From Liolophura sinensis (taxonomy: Eukaryota > Mollusca > Polyplacophora > Chitonida > Chitonidae), in NCBI RefSeq assembly GCF_032854445.1, contig NC_088302.1:39872191-39936190 (forward strand): 64,000 nt of DNA, given 5' to 3'. Within the stretch, counting starts at the first letter, position 1; every line of letters starts with the position of its first letter. The position numbers were made by a program, and so were the translations under genes. Shown here piece by piece: positions 45,628 to 57,060 of the stretch. Below the pieces are notes generated by a model. That model was not told where the DNA came from. It was given only the letters and a program-made list of their open reading frames with translations, and did not search any database.

Positions 45628-45718
45628 GAGCGCCTCCGTGGTTAGCATGCTAGCGCAGTACAATGACCCGAAGGATCTCAAATATGCGGTTGCCGCGAGT
45701 TCAAGCGCAGCTCCTGTT
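45628..45718 (+). mobile_element. SINE-A head-only fragment
   Basis: GCGCCTCCGTGGTTAGCATG, CTAGCGCAGTACAATGACCC, GCGGTTGCCGCGAGTTCAAG, CGCAGCTCCTG: the tRNA-derived head with B-box but no 3' module. CAGTGTGGAG just before it (45620-45629) and CTCCACACTG just after it (45747-45756) are exact inverted repeats. Confidence 0.75.
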
Positions 45719-48700
45719 TTTCTTTTTTGAATTCTTTTTCTTTTTCTCCACACTGAACCAAAAAAAAAAAACCCAAATATACAAATAAAATAACTGATAC
45801 AATGATCTCCCCATTGATTGCTAGCTGTTGTCCTTCTAGATTCTATACATGCTGAACTGTTTATGTTCAAACATTCCAAACTGTAACTTATTGGGAAAGG
45901 CTTTTTTTCTCTTTTATCTGTCAAAGGGCAAAGAAGACCAATTTGAATAAAGTTTCCTATACATCCAAATAAAAGCTGATTGAAAAAATACACTTCAGTA
46001 TTATGGAAACGTGGATTCCAGTTGAAGTATATTAAATAAAAATGATTTTCAATTGTGTTAAAAAAAAAGTTGCCTTCAGAGATTTTTCTTTCTTTGATAA
46101 AGAAAGATCCATCTGCTTGTAAGATATTTAGCCATTATCATACAGCATATGGTACTAATTAGGCAAACTGCATTTGTCACAGATTTGGGACGTTATGTTC
46201 AACTTCTTTAAGTGACACAGACAGCTATTTTGATTAAAACAATAACTGCATTGGAATTCGTAAATGCGTCAGAAAGCTGAAGAAAATCTTCTCACACTAC
46301 GATGGGTAAAGTATTAGAGCGTCTGTCACCTTTGCAGGTTATTTATATACTAGTTTTCCACAGTTCTCTGCAAAGGTGCCCAGATTTTGTTATCAAATCA
46401 TGAAGACATAGCATGCATATTACGACATAGCCACAGCATTTCTGACTGATCTCACCGTCCGGCCCAAAGATCCAGACAGTCTAACTGTGTGCTCAAAATG
46501 TCTCGGAAATAAATCTGATGGAATTATTGCTAATCTTGAGTGGTGCATACATCCAGAATTTGTGTAGGCTTTGGCTAGTGTAACATTTGTTTCAGACAAC
46601 CATGGTCAACCTTGTTACTTGTTTATTTTCTAGTGAATGAACAAGTTCAAACCTACGAATCATGCCAATCAAACAGTTGGACATGTTTCAAAGTGACAAA
46701 GCCGGTTGTCAGGCTCTGTAAGATATTGGACAACCAACTACATACCGAAGAAAATCTGGTATCAACTGTTCCAGCTTTAACAGACATTGACAACTGTTAT
46801 TGAATTAACAACTGCTTATATTATCGTCATTCTAATCTACTTTTGTATTATCTTTCGGAAAATTAGTCACAATGGAAAGTTTCCGTCAATGAACCCATCA
46901 ATGAACAAGGATTTTTAAGGTTAAAATCAAAGTTTTGTGAGTGAGAGTTTGAATGACTGGATTGTCAAGAATTTTTTATTCATTGTTTCATTGTTTAAAC
47001 CTACTCCATGTCGAGTACGGGATTTCCCCTGAAGTTTACCCAACCAATGGAGACTGTCCTAACTATTCAGATAAAGGACTGTTGACTCAGCACCCAGACA
47101 AGTTAAAGTATGAACTATATCATTTCAGTTCAGATTAAATGTTTGGACAGCTAATCCATTCTCAGACGATGTCCGTGTACTCGGACAAGACGTTTGATTG
47201 ACACCATGATGATTTTCACATCTTCTGGTTATGTTCTCTGTCTCAACTGTTTCCGGTGGAACCTCTCCAAGAGACTGGTTTACCCACGACCAATGGCCAC
47301 TGTGGTTGTTGAGAGAAGTGAAGCAATACTGACTGGATAGATTGTGTCACTGATTCGCAGACATCAGCGTCAGATTTAGGCATAACGATTTTTGATATTT
47401 CCTGGCAAAGTGCCCCGACACCAGATTAATAGTCTTGCTGAACTAGACGATAGAAACTCCTTGAGAATCATATCACAGCTTACAAGCACATTTTTGTGTG
47501 ACTCTTTGGTGGTATAAAAGATAAGCTGTTTTAAAACTGTGACTTCAAATACGTGTCACTTAACCATGATATCCTTAAACAAAGCTTTCGGAAGCTTCAC
47601 GGATCCCTCGGTTGCATATATGCTATGAAAGGACATAAGGTGTAAAATATTCACACCTTCGTCAACACTTTTTTGAAAAGTTTTCTAAACTAGTCCAACT
47701 GCCCCAACCGGCTCAACTTGAGTAGACAACTTCATTCTACTCTCCAGGAAAGGAAAGGTCATTATTATGGTGACAGAAAATAGGCAAGTAAATACAGATC
47801 AAAATTTTGACAAGAAACAGACATGAGTTCATCGTTTCCGGTTTGGGTTATAGAAGATTTTCACTGAATGGTGTTTAAACAAACAGTTCCCCTGAACTCT
47901 GTGTGTCTGATCATGTTGGTCTTCTTCACTAAATGACGCAAACTTCAGCTTCAGCATGTATGTTTCTACGCATAGATTCCTATCAATTGACCATTATTTG
48001 TTCCAACAAATCAATTACAACGGCGTTTCAAGGGGCATCCTACCTTTATTCTCACTGAGGGTAGAATGAATGATTATGTCTTACCTCACAATATTTTTCT
48101 TCAAGCAATGACTCTCGAGAGGCGGTTTTCTTGCCAGCTCACCCTGACAAGTTTCTGCAGTAGCCTGCCCAACACGTACGCATTGTAACACATGTAGCCG
48201 TTCTCAGTTCCCTGCTCATAAACTTGAGGTTCAAAATGCATCAATTTAACAGTTAAGCTTACCGCAAAATCCAACTTATTGCATCGATACCTGCCTATCC
48301 ACTATATGAAATCACACTGACAACCGAGAGCTAATAGCTTTTGTGACGTGACAGCTAATCATCACGTGACGCTATCAGCGCTGGTGATTGACCACGTTCA
48401 TAAGGGCTTCTACAACATTCATACTCAGTTGTGAATTGTCCGTCAGTGCCATATCCTCAATACTAAACTTCATCTTCTCGGCTTTCAAAAGTTTACAGAA
48501 TTTTTTTTTTACATATTTTTCTGTGACACCTGTGTCCTTAATCATTTTTGTGTGTACAGATAATTGCAGACTTTATGTTCACTTCAAATCCAAATATTGA
48601 CATCTGTTTTTGTTGTTTAATGCTCAAGGTCAAAAAAATCAATTTTACCTCTGTTTGAACCAAGCCTGAACTTCAGAAAGGAAATTGTGCACAGAAATTT

Positions 48701-49621
48701 TTATTTGTACGTTATTGTTTTTAGGTATAAGGTTCAATCCTAGATTGTTGTGTCCGTGAGCATCGTATAAGAACACAATATAATCGTTCTCCCAAATCCG
48801 TTTTCACGGTGCATTACCTCGATAAATTGTTTAGGTATTCATATGAGAATCAATAAGATAGTTCTGTCTCATGACACAGAGAACACGACCAAAATTCTCA
48901 AAGAGCATCAGAGAGGCCTGCTTAAGGTGTTGGCATTGAGTGATACTTTCTCATACTTACGAAATGAAGATTTAAACTTTTCACACAAAGCTCAAATTGT
49001 CTTGTAGGGAAAATCGACCACTAAAATATGACGTACGATCCACATAAATCCGACTGTTGGGCTCGACCTCTGCTTTGACGACTTTTTCATTACACCAGAT
49101 TGGCATATTTTCCTGGATGAAGCTTTCAGCTATATGAGACGAGAAGAGAGTGATTGGAACATGATGAAATTAGGGCAAAATATGTTGAACATAAAATTTG
49201 GTAAAATGTTCCCACATCAAAGCCATCATGTTTGGCTTTGAACTAATCACATGTATATACCATCGTTATCTGATATTAAAGATGCCCATAGCACTATCGT
49301 AATAATTGGCAAATAAGAGATAAATGAGTGTTCCTGATGTGTGAGAACATGAACTATGACATGACGTGCTGTTCCAGACAAGAGCATCAAGTACACAACG
49401 ATGAATGACAGGTTCTTTGGCGCAAACATCGCTGTGGCGTGAATATAGGGTAACGATATATAAAACGCAACCTGCTAGCACAGCAACCATGATCTATATT
49501 ATATTTGTGTACGGTATGGCATACGTTTACTCCAGCAAACGCGCAATACATTATTTGTAATAGATACTTAGCCTATACTTCCCAAATGGATGTGAACACA
49601 ATCAGATATCATCATGATTAA
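45719..49621. other. No gene seen
   Basis: 3.9 kb, the longest feature-poor stretch. The 145-codon minus frame at 45556-45993 runs through the SINE head and a pyrimidine-rich tract and is not a credible gene. Confidence 0.5.
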
Positions 49622-49877
49622 ATGACTGAATACTTGGGGTTTAACGTCGTGCTTTACAATTTTTGCCTTGTGGCGCCAAAGTGCTGCTGCCACTGAGGTA
49701 TTGTACCGAAGACAACATACTTGACATTCTACCCAGTCCCATTATACTGACAAGGGGCGAACCAGTCCTGTTTCCTTGCTCTAACCTCTCAGTGCTGAGC
49801 GCCAAGCGAGGCAGCAACGAGTGCAATTTTTAAAATCTCGTATGAACCGACCCGGGTTTGACTCTCCCGATTTCAAG
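49622..49877 (-). mobile_element. SINE-B variant, minus orientation
   Basis: The reverse complement has a B-box-like GAGTCAAACCCGGG, CTGCCTCGCTTGGCGCTCAG, CACTGAGAGGTTAGAGCAAG, CAGGACTGGTTCGCC, TTGTCAGTATAATGGGACTG, TCTTCGGTACAATACCTCAG and a tail GCACGACGTTAAACCCCAAG. It supplies the uninterrupted GAGGTTAG...GACTGGTT junction used to show that the SINE-B at 20475/23681 is split. The (CTCA)n tail is reduced. Confidence 0.8.
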
Positions 49878-51646
49878 ACATTATCACGAAACAGATTTCG
49901 ATTTCGGACAAACTACTGATTTTCAAATTGGTGACGTGTATGACATACCTCGTCTGTTCACACCAGGGGGTGTGTTGGACTGCATTTTTTGACACGCCTC
50001 GTGGCCATTTGCAACACCCACGGCGTAAATACGTCATATGAGAAAACTATGAATATTTTACTTTAAATATTCAAAAATACAAGAAAGTACACTAGAGACC
50101 AATTCTGTGACGCACGCACTCACTGAACAGTCTATTTGGTCACATTTTGTAAACCATACTGATTGCTTAATTGAATGACTTCGTTAAACGCCCCGTGGCC
50201 CAAAATACCTTTTACTTTACGTCGATTTTTCCTGTAAGGGCTTAATGTCGGATTAAACTGAAGTCCTCTGGGAAGGGAAGTTTCCCCGTACGCGAGGCAC
50301 AGATTTTCGCCCGGACGGACAGATCAGTATGTTTACCCATGTCGGTTTAAGTCAAGTGATCTCTATCAAAATTCATGTAATACCACCCAATCTGACCGTA
50401 TGATCGTAGTCGACTGTTTATTTCAACCGCTTAAAAAGATATTTTTCGTTTGACAAATTGTGCGTTATGTATAGAAATCTGTCGGTTTTTATCACTGTCA
50501 TGCAAAGTGTAAAGAAATACACTCACTTGGACATCTTTAGTGTTTCAGCTGTGGATTACTCAAATTGGCGTATTCTGATATTCCAGCCCTTTCGAGTGTG
50601 TTATATCTGAAATCAGTTTCAAAATATTTCTCTTTTTGTTTTCTCTGTATCCATCAGGTAACGTAAATCAGTTACAAGAGCCAGTTTATACAATTCTCAT
50701 GCTTTCCTCAGAGACTATACATAAAGTCTGCACAGTGTGATTACGGTCTTCATCAGACAGGCAGATGATTAGAAATCGTTCTGGTGGAAATTTATATACA
50801 TGTATTATCTTATTTATATGTCAGATAAAAAGAAACAAGATATTAAAACTGTCTTTTTCAATATCAAGAATAATAGTAAATCCTTTTCAATCTTATGTTT
50901 TCTTACTGAAAGCAGATAACGGCTTAGACAATATTTAATCAAAATCAGACCGTAAAATCCAAAGCCAAATATAGCCCGTCATTATGTTTCTGTCCTTCGT
51001 CACGATAAGGAAGAAATGCTGGCGTTAAAAACCTATCAACCAATCATTCTAGCCATGTTTAATTGGAGAGAGATCGTTTCGACTTTATTGTAGCATAAAA
51101 CAACAGACAAATGGCAAAACTTGATTAAATGTCATCTCTCTACAGATGGGTGTACATCGACCCGCCTCTAGTGGTTGTCTCCTGTCACCCAGGACTACAT
51201 AACGACTAAAAGCCATTCCTCGCTGCAGCCGCGTCTCCAGGGGTCGTAAATTGAAAAGCATCGTAAAACAAAAGTAATGTTATTTGTTTAATGTCATAGC
51301 TTGCGCTGTAGCCATTAAATGTTCCCTCGTGACAGCAAAGCAGTATGGTGGAAAGGAATAGCGGTGAACGGTTTTATCTGGTCGGCAGATTTACATTTAA
51401 ACCTATACACACTTACACTTTTTTTAGAACCCCATTTTCTCCAAAATACATTTTATTTGACCTTGTAGAGTGGTACATATTATTTCAGTTTTATTTCCTG
51501 TAGGACTAATCCCAAATGGGTACACCCTGAACTTTTTCAAACTTTGTGTTAAACTATTGCTACTCAAGTGTTCCAGTGATCTGTCTGTCAAATCTACAAA
51601 ATCTTAAAGAATACCTTATGGCACTCATACGGCATGTTTCTCTACG
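49878..51646. other. No gene seen
   Basis: No recognisable feature. Confidence 0.5.
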
Positions 51647-51742
51647 CTGTGCTTGGTTGGCGTTAACACTGTGCTTGGTTGGTGTTAAAGCTATGATTGG
51701 TTGGCGTTAACGCTGTGATTGGTTGGCGTTAATGCTGTGCTT
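51647..51742 (+). repeat. 22-bp minisatellite, four units plus a partial
   Basis: Units CTGTGCTTGGTTGGCGTTAA plus two bases start at 51647, 51669, 51691 and 51713, with a partial unit from 51735. Two units carry GATTGG (an inverted CCAAT core). Confidence 0.92.
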
Positions 51743-51939
51743 AAAAATATTTCTCTGACGGCAAATGTATGCATGGTTCGAACCTGAGTATCCGAGATAA
51801 ACTTGACGAATTTAGTTTAACATTAGTTTAACTAATGTTTCTTCTCCATCTGTTTCTTGTTTCTTCATCATTCTGTGCTGTGTTTTCTTTCAGGTGGTAT
51901 ATTTCTTTTCCTATCGGAGGCACTCGCGTGGATAAATCC

Positions 51940-52370
51940 TTACTGTGTAGAATGCTAGAAAATGAGTTGTCGATAAAAATATGTATCTTAGTTGCACTTT
52001 GATTGCAACTGCTCATATATCCATCCTGGTCATCTACTCCAACACGCTGAATATATCATCCCTAGTCCCGATTTAGCGGAATTACACACAATCAAGAAGC
52101 AGAGCTCAAGAGGTGCTAGACGCTCTGTCTAAATTTATTTACAAGAGAACTATACTTGAGAAGTTTTACATTGTAAAACTCTTTTTACATTGTCAATGTC
52201 AATGAAACTTGGAATCAAGGCGTTTGATGGAATAACGTTGAAACACTAGTTTTTGCAGTAACTTGTGGCGTTGAAATCGTCACACTACACGCAGGATCTA
52301 ACAAATGCTACAAGGTGAGGTATGTACACGCCATTAGCAGGACTCTTCGGTATATTGCTGTCGAAGTACT
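51940..52370 (-). repeat. Dispersed repeat R1, long copy
   Basis: Colinear with 12560-12935: TTTGATTGCAACTG, CTCATATATCCATCCTGGTC, CCAACACGCTGAATATATCA, TAGACGCTCTGTCTAAATTT, TTACAAGAGAACTATA, AAGGCGTTTGATGG, GAAATCGTCACACTACACGC and CTTCGGTATATTGCTGTCGA. The minus frame reads DQDGYMSSCNQSATKIHIF but is broken further upstream by stops. Confidence 0.75.
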
Positions 52371-53070
52371 CACAGGCGAATCTAGCTTCTTTAATGGAAC
52401 TGACTGCGTTGGTCAACGAAATAAGCCGCAAACTTGACACTTTAGGTATACATCTTGTGCACACTAATGGCTCTTTAAGTGGTATTCTCAGGTATAAAGC
52501 TGTAGACCTCCGGCAATACATTTTCCCTCTGTACCATAATCACTGTCAGAGAGTGTTTTTATATTCTGTCTATATACTGACAAGGGCATTTGTTATCCCG
52601 ATGGTATGGCTTTCTTTTGTGGAAATGATGTGCGGAAATATGGTTAGGTTAAGTTGTTGGTTTGGGTCTAGATAGATCAACCCCATCTGCCACTGTCTGT
52701 TCCCCTTTGTTATGTGCCCGTACAAGTCCTGTATTCAAATAGGGATCCTCATGACACCCACACCCTGAATATTTCCGCGTCTAAATATCACGTGGTGTCT
52801 GGCTTCCTTTCCATCACGGTATTATCCTGCCAATATTCACGGGTACCCATATATCATAGAGACTACTATTTGTGGATAATGATAAGTCGTCAGTGCGCGA
52901 GATTCCGTCCGTGACAATGGTGGAGCGGCAAAAATGATGGACTGAGTTCTTATCTGGCTGACTCCACTTCCATTACACTGCGGTATACGCGTCCCGAGGA
53001 GTCGAATTTCTCATAGACCTTAAAGGAACTTTGTCCAGTTATAATGCACAACACAACTCACCGCGGATAT
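52371..53070. other. No gene seen
   Basis: The 117-codon plus frame at 52322-52675 starts inside R1 and has no counterpart in other R1 copies, so I do not call it a gene. Confidence 0.45.
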
Positions 53071-53199
53071 GTTTATTTATTTATGTGATTTACACCTTAC
53101 TCAGCATTATGAGTAAGCGGCCAGCATTATGGTGGGAGGAAACCGGGGAGCACCCGGGGGAAACCCACGACCATCCGCAGGTTGCTGACAGACTCTAGG
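53071..53199 (-). mobile_element. SINE-A 3' fragment
   Basis: GTTTATTTATTTATGTGATT, ACACCTTACTCA, CGGCCAGCATTATGGTGGGA, GGAAACCGGGGAGCACCCGG, GGGAAACCCACGACCATCCG and CAGGTTGCTGACAGAC. Head missing. Confidence 0.9.
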
Positions 53200-53739
53200 C
53201 TATAATCCTGTAAATTAATTTAATTTATTTTGAATCTCAAATCTATGTGAATTATCTGCAATATTGTGCGGCAAAAGAACCTTCCGGCTTGCCTTACGAA
53301 AATGAAGTGTAGCCTTCTTGTGAGAAAGTTAAAAGTCAATACGAGACCAAACATGCAGAATGAATTTATTTTAGTTTTCTTTTTGAAATTTGTATCAAAG
53401 CGAGAGCGTATTACAAATGCACTTGTCGACTCACATTAATCGTTAACCATCAAATTGTACCGCTGGAATATCTCATTACTAAAATGGACTTTATATGGAC
53501 ATGGAGACAACTGAACTAGAACTCACCAACGAGCTTATTCACTGCCAACCCATGGACCGTTTACATGTATGCATTTTCTATGGAAAGAATACTACAATTA
53601 ACTACTTCGGACCATTAGCTAAAATACACGCGATGTCAAGTGACAAGGGGCTACATGTCCCTAATATTGGGAGCTACATTATACCCATGAATACATGCTT
53701 TAGGACTGACTATCACATTTATAAGGTCCTGGGAAGGAA

Positions 53740-54070
53740 AATGCTCTCCTCTTAGCAGTCCGTCGCGTGTGGTTAGTACATGGCTATGCACGATTGTCCT
53801 GCGCAATGGTGTCCAACATTCCACATCCCAACATAAACAGATCACTCTCCACGCGCACGCCCTGGGCAAACAAATTCCAACCCAGTTATCCAGATAACCG
53901 AGATTTTATGCTGAGCCCGGAAATAAAATCCACTTACCATGGCACGTATTATCTACATTATATTGATCGCAAACAGCTTTTTAGCTCCGTTCATATGTCC
54001 ACATTTTGGCAGCTACTGACCAAGGTTAATAGTTTCACATAGCCACTTCTGGTACATAATTCACTGAATC
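53740..54070 (-). repeat. Paralogous segment R6, copy 2
   Basis: Plus-strand landmarks shared with copy 1: CGATTGTCCTGCGCAATGG, CCAACATTCCACATCCCAAC, CAAATTCCAACCCAGTTATC, GAAATAAAATCCACTTACCA and TTTCACATAGCCACTTCTGG. The minus-strand exon-like frame (53784-53861) follows TTTGTTTGCCCAG and stops after about 25 codons, so if it was once coding this copy is now truncated. Confidence 0.7.
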
Positions 54071-54083
54071 TTCTCATAAAGAG

Positions 54084-54199
54084 TCGAGGGTTTCTCCCGG
54101 GCTGTGCCCGATTTCCTCCCACCATAATGCTGGCCGCCGTGGTATAAGTGAAATATTCTTAAGTACGGCGTAAAAAACCAATCAAACAAATAAATAAAT
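54084..54199 (+). mobile_element. SINE-A 3' fragment
   Basis: CGAGGGTTTCTCCCGGGCTG, TGCCCGATTTCCTCCCACCA, TAATGCTGGCCGCCGTGGTA, TAAGTGAAATATTCTTAAGT, ACGGCGTAAAAAACCAATCA and an AAATAAATAAATT tail. Head missing. Confidence 0.9.
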
Positions 54200-54924
54200 T
54201 AAAGCATGTTCTCTAATCTGTACACTATTGACCTTGACGGATGACGCTATGACGACCTGATTTGCTTACTGATTCTTCTGGTAGTGTTTTTCAGCTACTA
54301 CGCATAAAAATGTCCACATCGACTTTCCTTTGTCTGTGCCAACGACCCAATGGTTGCAATACACAGCCTTAAGATCCTGAAAAGAGAATTTCATCGGGAA
54401 ATACGTTTTTCATTTTCTTCATCTATATGGTTATACATTGTATGACATGACCGCTACAGCTGAGTGAGTACCAAATATAAATAATACAGGTGTGAGTAAA
54501 GAAAATAGACGTTGACTTGTATATCGGTACGGGTTGCAATCGTGATCATACCCAATAGTCTGTATATAAGATTATTTACATTTTCATCTGCTTCATTCAG
54601 ACGTTCAAAATCAATTCTCATCACACCAGAGTTCAGTCTTTACTGGAAGAACAATACTACACATCGTCCCCATACATCATTTTTCTTCACACAGATATAC
54701 ACACGTTCTAAATTAAGCCTTTTGATCAATCCATCTTCTTGGCGTATTTTGTGTGGGTATTTTCGTATACACAGAAATCGACGTTCAGGCCAAGTGAGTA
54801 AGTGGTAGTCTAGATCGAGTTTAATCTCCACATTGCCCTGTTTCTGTGTTGCAATGTTTCAAATTTGTCAGAAACCAAAACATTTATGAAGTGACAGGGA
54901 ACACAATGACTTGGTTAAAGTTAA
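54200..54924. other. No gene seen
   Basis: No recognisable feature. The 98-codon plus frame (54512-54808) has no known motif. Confidence 0.5.
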
Positions 54925-55714
54925 ACCTGTCACAGTGTTATGAGTTAAGAAAATAAAAACACTGCATTCAATTTAACTTAACATCTCATTACACACAGAA
55001 AGGGTAAATTTATTCCGTTGCCAATGAAAAAAAATTGGAATTCAAGGTTAAGTCAACGGATAATGTGGAAGTCTTACGAAAAAAGAAAAAACAAAGTGCC
55101 TTAAAATTTTAAATCAACAAAATATCGCAGCGTACGATCGATGAAAGCCAGCGATGCTTTAGTGCAATGAACTGTGTGATCTGGCATCGCAAGAAAAATG
55201 AAAGCTTGAATTTATACCGGTGAAACAAGGCAACAGGCAGCGTGGAATTGTAGGTGATATTATTCGATTAAGATGAATAAGTGTTTTACAAATGCTTACC
55301 AAATGATCACAGCCAGTCAACATCTTCTCAACCACGGGTTTATTACGTTACACCACTTCAAACTAAGTATATGTGGATTAACTATTGGGCCTGCGAAGAT
55401 AGGTCAGTCTGCTGCCATGAGAAAAACTGAACTAATGTTGTGCACTTGTGTGACTTCATCTGTGCTCAATTTGCTTTCATAATACGCAATTTTCGCATAC
55501 ACCAAAGTGCACATCCTCAAGTCATCTGCAATGCACTGGACAACTGCGAACTCGATCGGTTGAACAATTGTGGACAAAATCTAAGGACATACATACACGC
55601 CCATCCCCCTTAATACTAGTATAAACCTTACGTCGCTATATACGACTACACTAGGAGATAATAAGCTAAATTGAATGCAGTTTTATTTTCTTAACTCATA
55701 ACACCGTGACAGGG
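54925..55714. mobile_element. TTAA-flanked MITE with about 60-bp TIRs (repeat R7, complete copy)
   Basis: The left terminus (54925-54987) and the reverse complement of the right terminus (55652-55714) align over about 60 bases. Left: ACCTGTCACAGTGTTATGAG, TTAAGAAAATAAAAACACTG, CATTCAATTTAACTTA. Right: CCCTGTCACGGTGTTATGAG, TTAAGAAAATAAAACTGCAT, TCAATTTAGCTTA. TTAA lies directly outside each end (54921-54924 and 55715-55718). TTAA duplication is characteristic of piggyBac and Kolobok transposons; I cannot choose between them. No transposase inside the 790 bases, so non-autonomous. A second copy without its right end lies at 40260-41118. Confidence 0.85.
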
Positions 55715-56439
55715 TTAACTGCAGAAGAGCGCCACCAGAGATCATTCCTTTCTGTATTAACTTCTCCATCACAAAAATCGATAGTTCACATCACGTTTTC
55801 GGGTCAAATGGGATAGTTTGAAATTAGATAAAATCTCAGAGGCATACTACTGTTTTTGCGCTTTTAAGAAAGTTCACTGTCCGTGCTATGGTCTTGTATA
55901 CCATAACACATATCCTGTTTGAAAAAAATAGTGTCACCATATTGATCAAACAATATTCTGTCCAAAATTACTCTGTGAATGAAAATCACCGATGAACAAC
56001 TGGTGTCTACATCCCCGGATATCCACTTTTTTTTTATTGCTGAAGAAGACCTTTCTAACACGTCGCAGCTTCGTTATGGATGTTTTTCGTGTATGATGTA
56101 TTTGTATAATAGATAGCCCTTATGACCGTGCATGAAGATAATCCTGTTTCAACACATTCCGGTATTAAAATGACCATTTTCAAAGCTTCTGTGATACACA
56201 GTTTACTTATTCACGTGTAAATGCATTGTATATGTGGTATGGTCCGTGCATTTCACGTGTGTAAAATTCTAACTAAAACCCAAGCCTGTTGTTTGCTGCA
56301 GAATGCAATTCCCTTGATAACTCACCGCGCTTAAAGAGCTGACTGAAGGTTCAGCGATAAAGGCATGGGTCAGTAAGGTGTAAACGTTAATGGGAAATCA
56401 GTGACAAACGCAGCATGGATGTAATGAGCCTCATTTTAG
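55715..56439. other. No gene seen
   Basis: No recognisable feature. Confidence 0.5.
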
Positions 56440-56810
56440 CGCTATCTTCATTATATATAACGTTTACAAGGCTAAACAGCGATGTCAGAAGGAACACAAC
56501 AAATCTATTCACAAAGCACAGAAATCTTATTAAACTTGATACTTGGTCTTATTTGTGTCTTGACGCCTCGTGAACACCAACAAAGAAAACTGCTTCTTGG
56601 CAGATTGGACCGATCTTGGCTGTCAAGACAGATGACATTTGCGCTGGTGTGTTAGTTTTGGTCCACTGGTGGTTGTCATCAGACCAGGCACTGTTGCTGC
56701 GCGATAGCCAGCATGATCGCAAATCTCTCTCACTTCACTGTGTGATTTGATGGGATATACAAATGAATTGAACGATCTAGAGTCAAAACAGCATTAAAGC
56801 AAATTAAGTT
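56440..56810 (-). repeat. Paralogous segment R5, copy 2, with conserved terminal-exon-like frame
   Basis: Inverted relative to 17172-17545. On the minus strand, GACTCTAG (acceptor-like, ending near 56777) leads into a frame reading FNSFVYPIKSHSEVREICDH, AGYRAATVPGLMTTTSGPKL and THQRKCHLS, with the stop at 56623-56625. The frame and the stop are shared with copy 1. The AATAAA of copy 1 is AATAAG here. The 3' flank remains similar for another 180 bases, as expected if the duplicated unit included a 3' untranslated region. Function unknown. Confidence 0.6.
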
Positions 56811-56856
56811 TATTGTAAACTACATACAGTATATTGTCATACTGAGGACTTTACTT

Positions 56857-57060
56857 TATTTTTTTTATGTATTTGATTGTTTTTCACCGTGCTTAAGAGT
56901 ATTTCGTTTATACGACGGCGGGAAGGCTTGTGATTTGAGGGAGTCTAGGGAATACCCACGACCTTCTCCAGTTGCTGAGACACCTTTCCACTTATGACCG
57001 AAAATGATGCTGACATGGGTTGTACTTGAACTCAAAGCCGACAGCAATGATTGGAAACGT
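56857..57060 (-). mobile_element. SINE-A, diverged copy with remains of the head
   Basis: TTTTTTATGTATTTGATTGT, TTTCACCGTGCTTAAGAGTA, TTTATACGACGGCGGGAAGG, ATACCCACGACCTTCTCCAG, TTGCTGAGACACCTTTCCAC, TTATGACCG, GTACTTGAACTCAAAGCCGA. The B-box region (GAGTTCAAGT on the minus strand) is still visible; the A-box is not. Confidence 0.8.

Noticed and set aside
45556-45993. 145-codon minus-strand open frame
   Set aside because: Runs through a SINE head and a homopolymer-rich tract and has no motif.
52322-52675. 117-codon plus-strand open frame
   Set aside because: Starts within repeat R1 and is not kept in the other R1 copies.
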